From: Glaciimonas sp. | GTDB lineage: Bacteria; Pseudomonadota; Gammaproteobacteria; Burkholderiales; Burkholderiaceae_D | Direction: 5' to 3' | DNA length: 64,000 nt | Assembly: GCA_012927625.1 (NCBI GenBank) | Contig: JABBOV010000024.1 | Coordinates: 62,001 to 126,000 of the forward strand | Part shown: in pieces, positions 21,776-31,494 of the stretch | Layout: every line of letters starts with the position of its first letter | How positions within the stretch are numbered: the first letter of the stretch is position 1 | Program-made: the position numbers and the translations under genes | Notes under the pieces: model-generated | What the model saw: the letters and a program-made list of their open reading frames with translations, nothing else | The model's database searches: none | What the model was told of the DNA's origin: nothing

Positions 21776-22918
21776 ATGATCTTTCAGCGCGCGCTTCAAC
21801 GCGAATTGGTGAGTACCGCAGGCGCCGTTTTCACGACACTTTTTACTATTACCATCACCGTGATGTTGATTCGTATTCTGGGTCAGGCAGCCGGCGGCAC
21901 GGTTGCGTCCGCCGATGTGGTGCAGTTGATTTCGTTTTCGGCATTGAATTACTTGCCGATAATTCTGATCCTGACCGGATTTATTGCGGTGCAACTGGTC
22001 GTCAGTCGGTGGTACCGGGATTCCGAAATGGTGGTCTGGTTCGCATCCGGTTTGAGCTTGACCCGCTGGATCAGGCCGATACTGGGTTTCGGCGTTCCCA
22101 TCATTCTGCTAACGGCGGTACTGAGCTTCATGGTTACTCCTTGGGCCAACCGCCAGAGTGCAGAGTTCCGGGAGCGTTTTGAGAAACGCGAAGATATTTC
22201 GCGAGTTTCACCAGGAAAATTTCAGGAGTCCGCATCGGCCAACCGTATATTTTTCGTGGAAGGCTTATCAGGCGACCTCAGTCACGTACAGAATGTGTTC
22301 GTTAACACTATCAAGGACGGGCGCAACAGCGTCGTGGTCGCTAAGGAAGGCACGATTGAAATTGATGACCGTGGCGACAAATTTCTGGTAATGCGCAAAG
22401 GCCGCCGTTATGAAGGCGTGCCAAGTATGCCGGATTTCCGGCTGATGGAATTCGAGCGTTACAGCGTACTGGTGACCGCAAATACGCAAGCCGTGGTGGG
22501 TGACAAGACTGCGCGCTCGTTGCCGATAAACGCATTGTTGGCCGATCGCAGCGCAACCAACATGGGAGAAGTGTTGTGGCGTATTTCCCTGCCGGTGATG
22601 GGTGCTCTATTGATGTTGCTGGCAGTTCCACTAAGCTTCGTTAACCCCCGCGCCGGACGCTCCGCCAATCTGATTATCGCTTTGTTGCTGTTTGTTACTT
22701 ATAGCAATATGGTGAGCTTCTTTCAGGCCTTGGTAGTGCAGAGTAAATTACCGTTCGGTATCGCATGGTGGCCCATTCACTTGATTGCGCTGCTGCTCAT
22801 TGCGGTACTGTTTTCCTGGCGCCTGAACGTGAATAGTCGTTTCCATCCGTCAGTGATCTGGTCCCGGTGCAAGCATGCCAAGGCCGGCGTCGATACCGCT
22901 GCACGGGTTTCTCCATGA
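21776..22918 (+). CDS. lptF: LPS export permease LptF
   Basis: LptF is one of two permeases that, with the LptB ATPase, extract lipopolysaccharide from the inner membrane. Three membrane helices lie in the first 130 residues (FQRALQRELVSTAGAVFTTL begins the coupling helix), a periplasmic beta-jellyroll occupies about residues 140-260, and three more helices lie near residues 265-360 (LLMLLAVPLSFVNPRAGRS is the conserved YjgP/YjgQ stretch). The stop overlaps the lptG start as ATGA. The C-terminal extension after residue 355 is variable in the family. Confidence 0.95.
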   Translation: MIFQRALQRELVSTAGAVFTTLFTITITVMLIRILGQAAGGTVASADVVQLISFSALNYLPIILILTGFIAVQLVVSRWYRDSEMVVWFASGLSLTRWIRPILGFGVPIILLTAVLSFMVTPWANRQSAEFRERFEKREDISRVSPGKFQESASANRIFFVEGLSGDLSHVQNVFVNTIKDGRNSVVVAKEGTIEIDDRGDKFLVMRKGRRYEGVPSMPDFRLMEFERYSVLVTANTQAVVGDKTARSLPINALLADRSATNMGEVLWRISLPVMGALLMLLAVPLSFVNPRAGRSANLIIALLLFVTYSNMVSFFQALVVQSKLPFGIAWWPIHLIALLLIAVLFSWRLNVNSRFHPSVIWSRCKHAKAGVDTAARVSP

Positions 22919-24048
22919 AAGTCTTACAACGTTACTTTGCAGTTGAAATACTGCGTTCGGTTCTGTTCGTTCTGATCGCTTTCCTGGCGCTGTTTGCGTT
23001 TTTCGATCTGATCGCCGAGCTGCAGGAGCTAGGGCAGGGCGGTTACCGGTTGCAGCACGCATTCCTGTATGTATTGTTGAGCTTGCCGGGCTATGCCTAC
23101 GAACTGATGCCGATAGCGGCTCTGATCGGGACTATTTATGTGCTGGCGCAATTTGCCTCGCGATCCGAATTCACTATCATGCGGGCAGCCAGCATGTCGA
23201 CTTTCATGGCCGGTTGGATGCTGGTCAGAATCGGCTTGATTCTGGTGCTGCTGACTTTCCTGATTGGCGAATTTGTGGTGCCGACCAGCACCCGGCTGGC
23301 TGAGTCCTTGAAGCTGCGGGTTCAAGGTTCGTCGCTGTCTCAAGGGTTTCGCACCGGCTTATGGACCAAGGACGTGATTCACTCGGATGGCATCAGCGGC
23401 GCCCCGATCGGTTCGCGCTTTTTTAATATCAATGAACTGCGTGCCGACGGTCAGTTACGCGGGGTAAAAATTTATGAACTCGATCTCGAGTTTCACATGA
23501 CTGCGCTGATTTTGGCCGAAAGCGCCGAGTATGTCGGAGCGCACATCTGGCGCTTGAAAAATGTGGAGTTAACTCGTTTTCCGTCTGTGAAATTTGAAGA
23601 CAATGCTGCGAGCCGAGTCGCAATCGAAAAACTTTCGAGTCAAAACATGGTGTCCGAAATCACGCCGGAAATTTTGTCGGTGCTGTTCACCGACCCGGAC
23701 CGTATGTCCGCGATCGATCTTGCCGCTTACACTAAGCACCTGGAAGACAACAAACAAGGTACTGAACGTTATGAAATCGCTTTTTGGAAAAAAGTCATTT
23801 ATCCGTTTGTTATCTTGGTGATGATGGCGATGGCCCTGCCGTTCGCCTATCTGCATTTTCGCTCAGGCGGCGTTAGCCTGAAAATTTTTGCTGGGATCAT
23901 GATAGGCGTGAGTTTTCAGCTGATCAATAGCCTGTTTTCGCATCTGGGCTTGTTAAACACCTGGCCCGCGTTCGCAACTGCGGCATTGCCGAGTGCGCTG
24001 TTTCTACTAGCGGCGCTGAGTGTATTGTGGTGGGTAGAGAGGCATTGA
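22915..24048 (+). CDS. lptG: LPS export permease LptG
   Basis: LptG is the partner permease of LptF. It has the same six-helix plus jellyroll plan: MKVLQRYFAVEILRSVLFVL at the N-terminus, VVPTSTRLAESLK at the start of the periplasmic domain, and MAMALPFAYLHFRSGGVSLK in the conserved C-terminal helices. I start it at ATG 22915, four bases inside lptF, which gives coupled translation; a longer frame exists upstream but has no family similarity. Length 377 is close to that of E. coli LptG (360). Its stop overlaps the next start as TGATG. Confidence 0.95.
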   Translation: MKVLQRYFAVEILRSVLFVLIAFLALFAFFDLIAELQELGQGGYRLQHAFLYVLLSLPGYAYELMPIAALIGTIYVLAQFASRSEFTIMRAASMSTFMAGWMLVRIGLILVLLTFLIGEFVVPTSTRLAESLKLRVQGSSLSQGFRTGLWTKDVIHSDGISGAPIGSRFFNINELRADGQLRGVKIYELDLEFHMTALILAESAEYVGAHIWRLKNVELTRFPSVKFEDNAASRVAIEKLSSQNMVSEITPEILSVLFTDPDRMSAIDLAAYTKHLEDNKQGTERYEIAFWKKVIYPFVILVMMAMALPFAYLHFRSGGVSLKIFAGIMIGVSFQLINSLFSHLGLLNTWPAFATAALPSALFLLAALSVLWWVERH

Positions 24049-24437
24049 TGGAGACGCACATGCAACCACGCGCATTAATATTGTTCGCCCACGGCGCCCG
24101 CGACCCACGCTGGGCTGCGCCATTCAAGAAGTTGCAACAGATCACGCAGCAAGCACAGCCGGACATTACAGTTTGCAATGCCTATCTTGAATTTATTCAA
24201 CCAGATTTACCCGCTGCCGTGGCACAACTGATGCAGGCGCAATGCTGCGACATCACCATCGTTCCGGTATTTTTGGGGCAAGGTGGCCATGTGTTGCGCG
24301 ATTTGCCGCTACTCATGGCCGGGCTGCGTGAACAATACCCTGACTTACAGTTGAAACAGGTGGATGCCGTCGGCGAGGATGCTTCGGTGTTGCAGGCGAT
24401 GGCGCAGTATTGTTTGAGCGCCATGAAGCAGGTCTGA
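24048..24437 (+). CDS. cbiX: sirohydrochlorin chelatase (CbiX/SirB short form)
   Basis: A 129-residue protein with one CbiX domain: LFAHGARDPRWAAPF holds the metal-binding histidine typical of short chelatases, and VPVFLGQGGHVLRDLP holds the second. Short CbiX proteins act as homodimers and insert cobalt or iron into sirohydrochlorin. In a genome with CysI and CobA-type SUMT, an iron role in siroheme synthesis is the natural inference. The start overlaps the lptG stop (TGATG); another ATG four codons later is possible. It is now separated from cobA and the cys genes by the defence island. Confidence 0.88.
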   Translation: METHMQPRALILFAHGARDPRWAAPFKKLQQITQQAQPDITVCNAYLEFIQPDLPAAVAQLMQAQCCDITIVPVFLGQGGHVLRDLPLLMAGLREQYPDLQLKQVDAVGEDASVLQAMAQYCLSAMKQV

Positions 24438-24535
24438 AATCTTCGAGGAGCTTCATGTCTGGGGATTGATTGAATTCTTTCAAAAATATGTTGCACTTAA
24501 AATTCGAGTGCGCCGACTATATAAATAGATTGGCA

Positions 24536-27500
24536 CTATGCTGCATCCAGAACTTCCCCATCTACTTTCGACAGCGTCATCTCAAACAGTTTTTTCACAT
24601 AAGCATCCTTGTCATCTTTCATGAACAATACATGTTGCCGTGCGAAAGCGCCCAGTGAATCCATTCCCCATTTCAAATCGCGCAATGCTGTTGGCGTGAC
24701 GATAAAACTTTCCAGCGTTACTTTTTTGCCGCTGCGCTGCACACGTTGCTCGATTTCCTTGATGGTTTGATGGAACAGGATTTTCTGGCTGCCCGACCCT
24801 TCATGGATCAAGCCATGCGGCTCGATGAATGCAACATACTGTTGTGCACCGCGCACTATCCATAAGATGAAATCAGGATAAAAACTACCGGCCTCGAAAA
24901 AGCCGATACCGCCGCCGCGACTGCGGTTGCGCAGCAAGAACACTTCGCATCCATCCAAAACTTCCTTGCCCTCGGGCTGGTCGATGAAATGGTGCAAATC
25001 ACGCACAAAGTCGAATTCGCTTTCATTCAATGGCACCGGCGCAATGCTGATCTTGCGCCCTTGCACCACATGGAGCAATGGTGAAAACAAATGTACGCCA
25101 AGCTTGTACGCCTTGATATCCCTGTGTTCGCCGATCAGTCCGCCGCCGGACTGCTTGATCTCCTGTTCCAGCAGCTTGATATCGGCCAGTAACGCGGCTT
25201 CGCTGGCATCGACAACAAGTTGATAGACAGCGTCGTCGGCGGGCAAATTCAGGTTGTCGCGCGCCAGCGGCTTGAGTTCCAGGCGCGGTTCATAGAATGT
25301 TTTTTTGCAATGATTGTAAAACGCATCGATATAGCGTTTCAATAGCTCGGTTGCAACGCGCTGCCATATCTCGACATTGCGCCAGTTGCTGCTTGCCAGG
25401 GTCGATTGCGGAATCAGCAAGGTGTACCAGCCATCGCGTCCCACATCGAACAAGCCAGCCAGTTCATGCTGGTCGATATTCAGATTGGTCCAGCCGCGCA
25501 AGCGCTTGTACGATTCCAGCGCAAACCAGATCGCATCCCAGCGGATGAATGCCAGTTGCGCCACTCCCAATTTCCCTGCGTATTTCTTCGACTCCTGCCC
25601 GGTCGATGTCATATCTTTTTTTGCGACAATGGCTTCGATGCGGGGATACCAATCCACCTCTACCGGGTTTTTGGTCAGCTTGTCCGGCACATCGCCTGCT
25701 GATGGCACCGGACCGTCCAGCAAGAAGTCGTATTTACGCCCATTTGCTTTTTTGGTCTTGGGGCCAAGCATCATCAGTTGCTTGCCAAAGTCATACAGCA
25801 GATTCATTGGAATAGTGCGGGTTTCCTTTTTCTCGTTGCCAGGCAATCCCTCCTGCTCCAGAAATTTGCGGAATTCCTGCATGTAATCCGACTTCACGCC
25901 AAATACGCCCAGCGTTTCGACCAGTTCAATATGGCGCGGACGCGGGGCCGATGGCACCGCACTGCTGCGCTTCAGACTCCACGCATGGCCTTTCAGGCGC
26001 ACGCCACGACCAAACAATTGGATGATCTGCGCGCCTTCGCTTTTACCGACGTGCATCAAACCCAGCGTTGAAACCCGCCAGCAATCCCATCCCGACACAA
26101 ACTTGCGCGACCCAATCAACAGATTTACCGGCGAATTGGATGTACTAATATCGGCAAACAAGGCAGCAGACGCAAATTCGCTATCCTGCACCACCACATG
26201 CGGGCATTGCGCTTCCAGAACTTTGACCAACGCCGGCGCATCGCCGACATTGATGACGCCAAACGGACGCTCCGCTGTCCCTGCATGCAAGCGCACTTCG
26301 GCGGTCTCGCCTTTGATGCGCGTCAGCGTCAGGGTGCCGCCCGCCGCGTGCTGGAAGATCCGCTTCAAGATATCCTGATACAAGTCTGCCGCATCTTCGC
26401 CGCCCAGGCGCTTTTCCTTCAGCATCGTGAACGACGACGAAAAAATATCGTGTCCGTCCTCATCCAGCAAGCCGGTGGCTTGACCGTTACCGGTCAGCAA
26501 GGCTTCAATATCGCTGGCGCTGCGGCTGCGTTCATGCAAAAAATCCGCGAAAAAATTCACGATGCGCGCCACATCGGTAATGGTCGCACCTTCTTCTTTG
26601 GTGCCGCCCATCGCCTTGGTTACGCTGGCGCCGACAAACACCCACAAGGGTTTTTCCAGATTGAAATCGGCAAAGCCGTTGCGCTGCTCTTCAAACAAAC
26701 GCAGTTGCTGGTAATAAGACAACAAGCTCGCAGTCAGATACAGCCTTTGGGTAGCGTCATTCGCATGGCCGCTGCCGGATAGGTTGAAAATCCGGTAATC
26801 CTTGCCATAGCCATCTTCATAAAAATAGCGGTACGAATAATCGAACAACACGCTTTTCGCATACGCTTGCATGACAGAATTTTCTTTGGCCGCTTCAACC
26901 GCCTGCGCAAAAGTCGCCGAATACTCGAACACGAAGCCCTTGGCCGACAAGGCATCGCGCCGCGCCAGCCAGCCGGTTTCGTTCTGGCTGCCCAAACCGA
27001 CGTGGCCCTCGTCCACCAGCAGCAGATTGCTGTCGCCCAGATTGCGCACCGCAACGATGTTTTCCTTGTCTTCATCGCCGAGCTTGCTCATTTCCAGCGC
27101 ATCGACCCGCGCCAGTTCGGGCGCAGTCTGCGACAACAGATCGCCCGCAACAAAGCGTGCTGCGGCGATGCCGCTGGCGCTCAGTTCGCGCAAATGTTGC
27201 TCGGTCAAGTCAAAGCCCGGCGTCAGCAAAATCACCCTGCCATACTCGCCTAACTTGTTGGCACCGGCCGCAGCATGGTGAAACTGCAGCAGATTGACAT
27301 GCATCAGCAGCGTCTTGCCGCTGCCGGTCGCGTTCTGCAGGCAAATTTTGTTCAGCTCATCCAGCGTAAAAAAGTCTATTGGCGTGCTGAATCCTTGTTC
27401 GCCGCGCCACGCATTGAAGCTTGGTACAAAGGCATTCAAGCTATCCAGCAAATCATGCTTGCGATGGAAAAAGACGTCCAGATAGCGCTCGACAAACAAC

Positions 27501-27961
27501 AGCGTCAGCCATTGAAAATATTTCCAGTCGATTTTGCGCGAACGCTGCGCATTGATGGCCTCGGTATGGCGCACGATGTTTTCTTCATAGCGCAGCAGAT
27601 CGGTAGGCGTGACGATAGACTGCGGCGACAGCGCGAACGCATGATAAAAGTGATGCAGACCGTCTGCGCACAAGCCCTCGGCGGCATGCCGGATACTTTC
27701 GCCCAAAGCGCGGATAGGCAAAATCGCCTGGTCGGGCAACGGCGGCAACGGGTTGATGCCAAATTCGCGGATCAGCCACGCATTCAATATCAGCTTGTGC
27801 CGGAAATGATCTTTTTCCTGAGCAAGACTGCGGCTTTTTGCCGCTTTTGCTGCACTGGCCGCGCCAGTCGCGCCTTGCGCACCGTTGTTGCCGGCGGACT
27901 TTGCTGGCCGGCCGCGCTTCCTGGTTGGCGCTTCGCTTGGGATGGTGATGATTTCAGACAT
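24536..27961 (-). CDS. type III restriction Res-like helicase/nuclease
   Basis: This 1141-residue protein resembles the Res subunit of type III restriction systems, an SF2 translocase fused to a nuclease. After a basic Ala/Gly/Lys-rich N-terminus (residues 10-48), helicase motif I is NATGSGKT near residue 214, motif II LLLVDEGH near 316 (DEGH rather than DEAH/DECH), motif III EYSATF, and motif VI QLFGRGVRLKGH near 655. The C-terminus holds YPDFILWIV followed by FIEPHGL near residue 1046, which aligns in position with a PD-(D/E)xK nuclease core but with His where Lys is expected. Its ATG overlaps the end of mod by eight bases, so both are made from one transcript. It probably cuts or unwinds unmodified foreign DNA. 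Confidence 0.85.
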   Translation of the reverse strand: MSEIITIPSEAPTRKRGRPAKSAGNNGAQGATGAASAAKAAKSRSLAQEKDHFRHKLILNAWLIREFGINPLPPLPDQAILPIRALGESIRHAAEGLCADGLHHFYHAFALSPQSIVTPTDLLRYEENIVRHTEAINAQRSRKIDWKYFQWLTLLFVERYLDVFFHRKHDLLDSLNAFVPSFNAWRGEQGFSTPIDFFTLDELNKICLQNATGSGKTLLMHVNLLQFHHAAAGANKLGEYGRVILLTPGFDLTEQHLRELSASGIAAARFVAGDLLSQTAPELARVDALEMSKLGDEDKENIVAVRNLGDSNLLLVDEGHVGLGSQNETGWLARRDALSAKGFVFEYSATFAQAVEAAKENSVMQAYAKSVLFDYSYRYFYEDGYGKDYRIFNLSGSGHANDATQRLYLTASLLSYYQQLRLFEEQRNGFADFNLEKPLWVFVGASVTKAMGGTKEEGATITDVARIVNFFADFLHERSRSASDIEALLTGNGQATGLLDEDGHDIFSSSFTMLKEKRLGGEDAADLYQDILKRIFQHAAGGTLTLTRIKGETAEVRLHAGTAERPFGVINVGDAPALVKVLEAQCPHVVVQDSEFASAALFADISTSNSPVNLLIGSRKFVSGWDCWRVSTLGLMHVGKSEGAQIIQLFGRGVRLKGHAWSLKRSSAVPSAPRPRHIELVETLGVFGVKSDYMQEFRKFLEQEGLPGNEKKETRTIPMNLLYDFGKQLMMLGPKTKKANGRKYDFLLDGPVPSAGDVPDKLTKNPVEVDWYPRIEAIVAKKDMTSTGQESKKYAGKLGVAQLAFIRWDAIWFALESYKRLRGWTNLNIDQHELAGLFDVGRDGWYTLLIPQSTLASSNWRNVEIWQRVATELLKRYIDAFYNHCKKTFYEPRLELKPLARDNLNLPADDAVYQLVVDASEAALLADIKLLEQEIKQSGGGLIGEHRDIKAYKLGVHLFSPLLHVVQGRKISIAPVPLNESEFDFVRDLHHFIDQPEGKEVLDGCEVFLLRNRSRGGGIGFFEAGSFYPDFILWIVRGAQQYVAFIEPHGLIHEGSGSQKILFHQTIKEIEQRVQRSGKKVTLESFIVTPTALRDLKWGMDSLGAFARQHVLFMKDDKDAYVKKLFEMTLSKVDGEVLDAA

Positions 27962-30900
27962 CTTGCGACTCCCACATGCGCTCGTGAAAGGTCTGTTCCA
28001 GCAAGCAGATATCGCAATACGGCAACTTCGGCAAGGTATGACTGCCGTTGACGTAAATCACATCGAACTGATTTTTGTCGACGCTGCTGGATAAATCCAG
28101 CCGTAACACTTCGCGCAGATAGGCTTCTAGCACCGCGTTATCCTGCTCCAGATTGCCGCTCAACTTGCGCCACAGCACTAGCACGCTCTGTTCGATCAGC
28201 GAACCTGCAGCACCCGGCACCCGGCCTTCGACGCTGCGAAACCACCATCTTGGAGCGCCATCGTCTGTGTTATTGGCAACTTGTTTCAACTTGTCCTTAA
28301 CTAGCAAGCGCGTTGCGCTGCCTGTTGGCAGATCGGGATCAGGTTCATTCATAAAGCTGGCGCTGAAAGTCTGCGGCGCATGCAGCTTGTCAACGCGCAA
28401 GCCGATCAGCCAGTTGAAGGTTTCCACCAGATCGACGGTACGCAGTTCATGCGCATCCGAGCCGGGACGTTTGACATCCAGTTGATAGGCAGTTGGATCG
28501 GCGAAAGCGGCTACGTTCAGCAGCGAGGGCGAGCCTTCGGTTTCCAAGGACAGCAAATAATGCAGGTAATAGTCTTCGCGCAATTGCGGATGGGCGGCGG
28601 TCGCTTGCTGGCGTGCGCTGTCATCTGCTAGTTGCAAATTATTTAGTGTGTCTTCGTAGGATTCAAGCCGGATGACTTTGACGAGTTGGGAAATGCCGTC
28701 TTGGGTGACCGGCGTGGCATCTTTCCACATGCTTGCATGAACAATTTTTGTAATTCTTGGTTTCAAGACCTCATCAAAATGGGTCCCCATTTCAACCAGG
28801 ACATAGCGTCTTTTTAGATTTCTCTCCCGATTGAGCTGTATAACCGCATGACCTGTTGTGCCAGAACCGCCAAAATAATCAAGAACAATGCAATTTTCAT
28901 TTTCTGCAGTGGTCAAATAAACGCATCTTTTTACTAAATTAATTGACTTGGGAAAATCAAATTTTTTCTTTCCAATAATATCGATCAGTAATGTATTGCC
29001 ATATTTTCCTGCATCAAATTCACCGCCACTCCATACAGTTTTTGGTACCGTAAGCTCATGAGTTACGAATAAATCAAAGTTATCGTCAACTTTTTGAACT
29101 ACTACGCGCTCAAGATTTCCTCCTATTGAGTCAAGACCGAAATTCCAGCGTCTCTCAATGCCATCTTGATCAATTGGCCAGATTTCAATTTCTCCCGAAT
29201 CCAGGTGGACATTTTTTCCTGTGGGATGAAATTCATCAGAAGGCACAATGCCAACGCGGACAACCTTTCCGTTGGCAACATAAATTGGGTAAAAGGAAGG
29301 TCGTCTATTAACTCTCAATGAATTCTCTCCCCACCGTCTCATTTTTCTCGGGGAGTCATTCTTTTCTAGTGTGCGTGTAATGCCATTTGAAATAGCGTTT
29401 GGCGTAACGAAAAGTGCATATTCATGAACTCGGTTGAAATCTTTAGTAATTGACCCCTTTGGGTTGTGCACCACAGTTACTTTGGAAAGACGACTGTCAT
29501 AGAAAACGCTCTCTACAATTTGAGAAAGATTAACCATTTCAGCATCATCAATTGCTATCGTATGTAAGCCATCGCTGCTAGCAAGTTTCTTTGAAAGAAT
29601 TAAGCGGTCTTGGATAAGGGAAGCCCAAGACGAATGCTTATATTCATTTTTGTACAGGATTGGAGTTGATGCTGTGTTATACGGCGGATCAATATAAATG
29701 CACTTCACCTGCTCCCGATACCGCGCCTGCATCAGATTCAATGCCTGAAAATTCTCGCTATGCACCAGCACGCCATCGGTCGCGTCATCCAGATTGTCGA
29801 TGCTTGCCAATAAGCGCGCTGTAAATTCCGCATCGAAAAACTGCGTGTCTAGTACCAGCGCGGTGTTCGCCTGCAGATATTCCAGCGTACCGGACTTGGC
29901 TGCAGTCGGCAGGTCTTGTGCAGGTTTCATCAAAAATCCGAGCTTGCCCCATTCCTGCCATTGCGTGGCATTGGCGGCGATTTCGGCGTACATGGCTGGC
30001 GGCACTTTATCGAGCGTGACCAGCCATTGGGTGTCGATCACGAATTTTTTCTTGAGCCAAAGCTTTTTCTGGAAGTCTTCTATCTGCGCCAGGAATTCGA
30101 TCAGCTTTTGCGCGATGCTGCGCAAGGTGTGCAGCTTTTTCAGGTACTTCTCAAAATTGGCGACATGCGGCGCGCTGGCAGTGCCGAGGTCGTCGAGCCG
30201 CATCACTTCATTCTTGATGTAAAAATCCAGCTCGCGTTTGAGGAAACCGCCAAGGTCTTTGTGGATGAAATAATCCATCGTGTTTTTGGCGGTGTATTGG
30301 TACAAGTATCTGGCCAACAGCGGCTGGGTTTCCTGTTTGCTGCCGGGCTTCTTCGCGCCTTTTCCCACTTGTTGCGCCAACGCCTGATGGGTGGCTGCGG
30401 CATCCTTGGCGTGCGTGCCGTTGCCAACGGCTTGCGCCTGCAATGCTGCCAATATGGACTCGACCGATTGCGCATTGCGCTTATCGCGCCAGGTGCCGGT
30501 GTTACCAGTTTTGTCGGGGTCGGCACGATACTGGAAGCGCAGCACCAGTTCGGCGGCGCTTGTCGCGTTTCCAGCGCTGGTTTCCGCGCCGGATTGCCAT
30601 GCTATCGGCGTCGCATCGAGCACGAAAAAGCGGTCTTTGTCGGCGGCAGCCTTGACGTTGTTGTGTTCGCCTTCTTCCGCTTCCACTAGCTTGAAGTGCA
30701 TTTTGTGAGACGTGGCCTCGGTAGCGCCGCCAAACAATAGCGATTGCACATCGATGTCCTTGGCTTGGCTAAGGTCGATGCTGTAATTATTGAAATTTTC
30801 ACTGGTTTTGATGTAGTACTGGTCTTTGTTGGCCCAGTGCAAATAAACTTCGCTACCATCGTAGGGCACGGAATACGGTGCGGCCCGTTCGTGAGTTTCG

Positions 30901-31328
30901 CGCGCGTAATAGCGGCGCGACAGGAAATCACCCTGGTCGTAATAACGCTCGAAAAAGCGATACAAGTGATCGTAAATCTCGGTATCATCGCCTGCGCTAT
31001 CGCGAACTGCTTCATACGCAGTGCGCGCTTGCTGCACTTTGGGCGAATTTTCAGGATCGACAGCGCCATATTCCTTGGAGGTGGCAAGCGCAGTCTCATA
31101 GCTGGCGCGGGCGCTATTGATGCTGTCCTGTGCATTGCCGCCAAAGGTATGGGCGATCACGGCGAGCAGGTCTTCGGTCAGGAATTTTTCTATTTCTGCC
31201 GACTTCGCATGCATGATGCGATACAGGCCAAAGTCCAGATCGGGCTGATTAAGTTGGAACAACTCACGCAGCAGATTGATGAAGCGGTCGCGTTGTTTGC
31301 TGGGGATTGGCTGGCTGGTTGGATTCAT
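27954..31328 (-). CDS. large beta-class adenine-specific DNA methyltransferase (Mod-like)
   Basis: At 1124 residues this is far longer than a classical Mod subunit (about 650). The N-terminal half (to about residue 540) is a helical region of unknown function beginning with RDRFINLLRELFQLNQPDLDFGLYR. The methyltransferase motifs come in beta-class order: catalytic motif IV DPPYNT near residue 547, then SAM-binding motif I DYFGGSGTTGHAV near 816, with the target recognition region between them. A C-terminal domain follows to 1124. The stretch covering about residues 545-865 is clearly AT-richer than the flanks (hand count of one line each: 14/60 GC at 28921 versus 33/60 at 28381 and 35/60 at 30301), which suggests exchange of the specificity core. 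It is expected to protect host DNA by N6-adenine methylation. Confidence 0.88.
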   Translation of the reverse strand: MNPTSQPIPSKQRDRFINLLRELFQLNQPDLDFGLYRIMHAKSAEIEKFLTEDLLAVIAHTFGGNAQDSINSARASYETALATSKEYGAVDPENSPKVQQARTAYEAVRDSAGDDTEIYDHLYRFFERYYDQGDFLSRRYYARETHERAAPYSVPYDGSEVYLHWANKDQYYIKTSENFNNYSIDLSQAKDIDVQSLLFGGATEATSHKMHFKLVEAEEGEHNNVKAAADKDRFFVLDATPIAWQSGAETSAGNATSAAELVLRFQYRADPDKTGNTGTWRDKRNAQSVESILAALQAQAVGNGTHAKDAAATHQALAQQVGKGAKKPGSKQETQPLLARYLYQYTAKNTMDYFIHKDLGGFLKRELDFYIKNEVMRLDDLGTASAPHVANFEKYLKKLHTLRSIAQKLIEFLAQIEDFQKKLWLKKKFVIDTQWLVTLDKVPPAMYAEIAANATQWQEWGKLGFLMKPAQDLPTAAKSGTLEYLQANTALVLDTQFFDAEFTARLLASIDNLDDATDGVLVHSENFQALNLMQARYREQVKCIYIDPPYNTASTPILYKNEYKHSSWASLIQDRLILSKKLASSDGLHTIAIDDAEMVNLSQIVESVFYDSRLSKVTVVHNPKGSITKDFNRVHEYALFVTPNAISNGITRTLEKNDSPRKMRRWGENSLRVNRRPSFYPIYVANGKVVRVGIVPSDEFHPTGKNVHLDSGEIEIWPIDQDGIERRWNFGLDSIGGNLERVVVQKVDDNFDLFVTHELTVPKTVWSGGEFDAGKYGNTLLIDIIGKKKFDFPKSINLVKRCVYLTTAENENCIVLDYFGGSGTTGHAVIQLNRERNLKRRYVLVEMGTHFDEVLKPRITKIVHASMWKDATPVTQDGISQLVKVIRLESYEDTLNNLQLADDSARQQATAAHPQLREDYYLHYLLSLETEGSPSLLNVAAFADPTAYQLDVKRPGSDAHELRTVDLVETFNWLIGLRVDKLHAPQTFSASFMNEPDPDLPTGSATRLLVKDKLKQVANNTDDGAPRWWFRSVEGRVPGAAGSLIEQSVLVLWRKLSGNLEQDNAVLEAYLREVLRLDLSSSVDKNQFDVIYVNGSHTLPKLPYCDICLLEQTFHERMWESQDV

Positions 31329-31396
31329 TCTGCACTTTGATGGTTGTGGTGCTGCGGCACGGTATGGCGTATTTTTTGGGACGCAACGAGAGCATC

Positions 31397-31413
31397 CCCG
31401 GATTGCATCCGGG
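31397..31413. repeat. REP-like palindrome between helicase and mod
   Basis: CCCGGAT-TGC-ATCCGGG is a perfect 7-bp stem with a 3-base loop, followed by CTACGG. It lies in the 166-base gap between the helicase and mod genes, a gap otherwise without a supported gene. The core with TGC loop and nearby CTAC resembles the other palindromes at 35969 and 54245, so it is probably a dispersed REP-like element. It could weaken or split transcription of the defence operon. Confidence 0.55.
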
Positions 31414-31494
31414 CTACGGTTTTTGGGGAATGTGTGGTGCGCACTGCCGGGGCGGCGGTTGTGGCCGAAGTTGCGGCAGAAGTTGCATTGAGGT

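Noticed and set aside
24438-24535. Attachment site or direct repeat bounding the defence island
   Set aside because: Comparison by eye with 34958-35126 showed only a short GGGGATT in common, which is expected by chance.
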